Shown here: one piece after another, positions 12,555-13,594 of the stretch
How the letters are laid out: each line of letters begins with the position of its first letter
Numbering within the stretch: position 1 is the first letter of the stretch
Source of the DNA: Solirubrobacterales bacterium 70-9
GTDB taxonomy: Bacteria > Actinomycetota > Thermoleophilia > Solirubrobacterales > 70-9
Assembly: GCA_001898095.1 (NCBI GenBank)
Contig: MKSH01000030.1
Location: 38,321 to 51,914, forward strand
Direction: 5' to 3'
Length of the DNA: 13,594 nt
Program-made: the position numbers and the translations under genes
Notes under the pieces: generated by a model
The model's input: the letters and a program-made list of their open reading frames with translations, nothing else
The model's database searches: none
Told to the model about the DNA's origin: nothing

Positions 12555-13594
12555 TTGGCCGCGACCACCGACGCCGCACTCGCCTTCATCGCCGCCGCGG
12601 CAATCGCCTGGCTGTTGGTCCCCTACGCCGAGCGCCTCGCCTTCCGGGTCGGGGCGATCGACTACCCGAAGGCGCGCAGCCTGCACGACAAACCGATGCC
12701 GCGCCTCTCCGGCCTGGCGATCCTGGTCGCGGTCGAGGCCGCCGGCTGGATCTGGCTGCCCGGCGACAGCCAGAGCCGCTGGATCCTGATCGGGGCGGTG
12801 GCGATCGCCGCGGTCGGCGTCCTCGACGACATCTACGACCTGCCCGCGCTGCCGAAGCTGGTCGGCCAGATCGGCGCCGCCCTGATCCCGGTGCTGGCCG
12901 GGGTGCGGGTGGAGAACCTCACCCTGCCGTTCCTCGGCGGCTTCGAGTTGCACGGCTGGGGCTACCCGCTGACCGTGCTCGGGATCGTCGCCGTGGTCAA
13001 CGTGATCAATTTTCTCGACGGAGTCGACGGGCTCGCCGCGGGCGTCTGCGTGATCGCCGCGGTGACGCTGGCGACGATCGCGCTCTCGCTCGAACGTAAC
13101 TCGGCGGGCGTGCTGGCGGCGCTCACCGCGGGCGCCGCGCTCGGCTTCCTCCGCCATGGCTTCCCGCCCGCCTCCAGCTTCATGGGGGACACCGGCTCCA
13201 ACCTGCTCGGCTACCTGCTCGCCACCGCCTCGGTGCAGGGAGCGCTGAAGACGAACGCGGTGATCGCCCTGGCGTTTCCGCTGATCGTCCTCGCGGTGCC
13301 AATCCTCGACACCGGCTTCGTCGTCGCTAAACGGCTGAAATACCGCCAACCGATCTACCAGGCCGACAGCTGGCACTTCCACCACCGGATGGCGAACAAG
13401 GGGTTCAGCCAGCGCCGCACGGTCGCCTACCTCTACGCCTGGACGATCGTGATGGCGGCACTTGCCCTCGCCCTGCGCTTCGTCCCCTACAGCGACAATC
13501 ACGGCCATTTCAACGCGCTCTGGACCGCGGTGATGCTGATCCTGATCGTCGCCGCGCTCGCCTACAGCGTCTATCTCGTATACGTCTTGGAGAT
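12555..13594 (+). CDS. WecA/TagO-family undecaprenyl-phosphate sugar-1-phosphate transferase (3' end outside window)
   Basis: 346 codons are visible before the window ends in frame. It is a polytopic membrane enzyme that moves a sugar-1-phosphate, usually GlcNAc-1-P, from its UDP carrier to undecaprenyl phosphate, starting teichoic acid, arabinogalactan or O-antigen-type polymers. Diagnostic motifs in order: DYPKARSLHDKPMPRLSG (36-53), GVLDDIYDLPALPKLVGQ (88-105) with the Mg-binding Asp91-Asp92, NVINFLDGVDGLAAG (149-163) with Asp155 and Asp158, FMGDTGSNLLGY (209-220), and the C-terminal HFHHRM (274-279) that distinguishes the WecA/TagO group. About ten hydrophobic segments are evident. The start is probably TTG 12555, with no Shine-Dalgarno and no clear -10 at the leaderless distance, so it is uncertain. 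The DUF354 gene upstream probably serves the same pathway. Confidence 0.93.
   Translation, partial: MAATTDAALAFIAAAAIAWLLVPYAERLAFRVGAIDYPKARSLHDKPMPRLSGLAILVAVEAAGWIWLPGDSQSRWILIGAVAIAAVGVLDDIYDLPALPKLVGQIGAALIPVLAGVRVENLTLPFLGGFELHGWGYPLTVLGIVAVVNVINFLDGVDGLAAGVCVIAAVTLATIALSLERNSAGVLAALTAGAALGFLRHGFPPASSFMGDTGSNLLGYLLATASVQGALKTNAVIALAFPLIVLAVPILDTGFVVAKRLKYRQPIYQADSWHFHHRMANKGFSQRRTVAYLYAWTIVMAALALALRFVPYSDNHGHFNALWTAVMLILIVAALAYSVYLVYVLE

Noticed and set aside
12546..13508. 320-codon open frame antisense to the WecA-like gene
   Set aside because: Composition is an antisense shadow (Asp/Arg/Gly/His-rich), and the + strand carries all WecA/TagO motifs.

Overview
The window is GC-rich, densely coded bacterial DNA, mostly with G or C in the third codon position. 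The block rpmE - DUF1385/YqhQ - prfA - prmC - tsaC - glyA followed by a WecA/TagO-type transferase, plus the protein sequences themselves, points to a high-GC actinobacterium, most likely class Thermoleophilia (Solirubrobacterales-like). That placement is inferred from gene order and composition; no rRNA is present.

Layout. (1) 1-2834: an envelope-glycan pair on the + strand: the 3' part of a large gene fusing an NAD-dependent sugar epimerase/dehydratase to an MGDG-synthase/MurG-like glycosyltransferase with a C-terminal membrane anchor, then a NodB-type polysaccharide deacetylase three bases later. (2) 2835-4543: a small accessory patch: a possible truncated gene on the - strand with unusual palindromes upstream (one of LexA-box form), then an alpha/beta hydrolase and a TetR repressor transcribed divergently from overlapping promoters. 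(3) 4544-4973: 430 bp without a convincing gene, packed with large nested inverted repeats. (4) 4974-8921: the translation block: L31, the DUF1385 membrane protein, release factor 1, its methyltransferase PrmC and the tRNA t6A enzyme TsaC. The last three overlap by 4 bases and form an operon. (5) 8956-11076: a secreted lysyl-oxidase-like protein (- strand), divergent from glyA. (6) 11077-11466: a second palindrome-rich gap, sharing a short repeat with the first. (7) 11467-13594: a DUF354 GT-B-like protein and a WecA/TagO-family prenyl-phosphate sugar-1-phosphate transferase running off the window, likely serving envelope polysaccharide initiation.

The strongest general pattern is transcriptional. 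Several genes (rpmE, prfA, the hydrolase, tetR, the lysyl-oxidase-like gene, the DUF354 gene) have a TAnnnT -10-like hexamer only 5-8 bases before the start codon and no Shine-Dalgarno sequence, which predicts leaderless mRNAs. The most unusual single objects are the epimerase-glycosyltransferase fusion, the two structured intergenic regions with their shared repeat, and a perfect 20-bp inverted repeat abutting the prfA -10 element. I see no CRISPR array, intact insertion sequence, tRNA or rRNA. I did not find a clear-cut new multi-gene system; the best candidates for undescribed biology are the structured intergenic elements.
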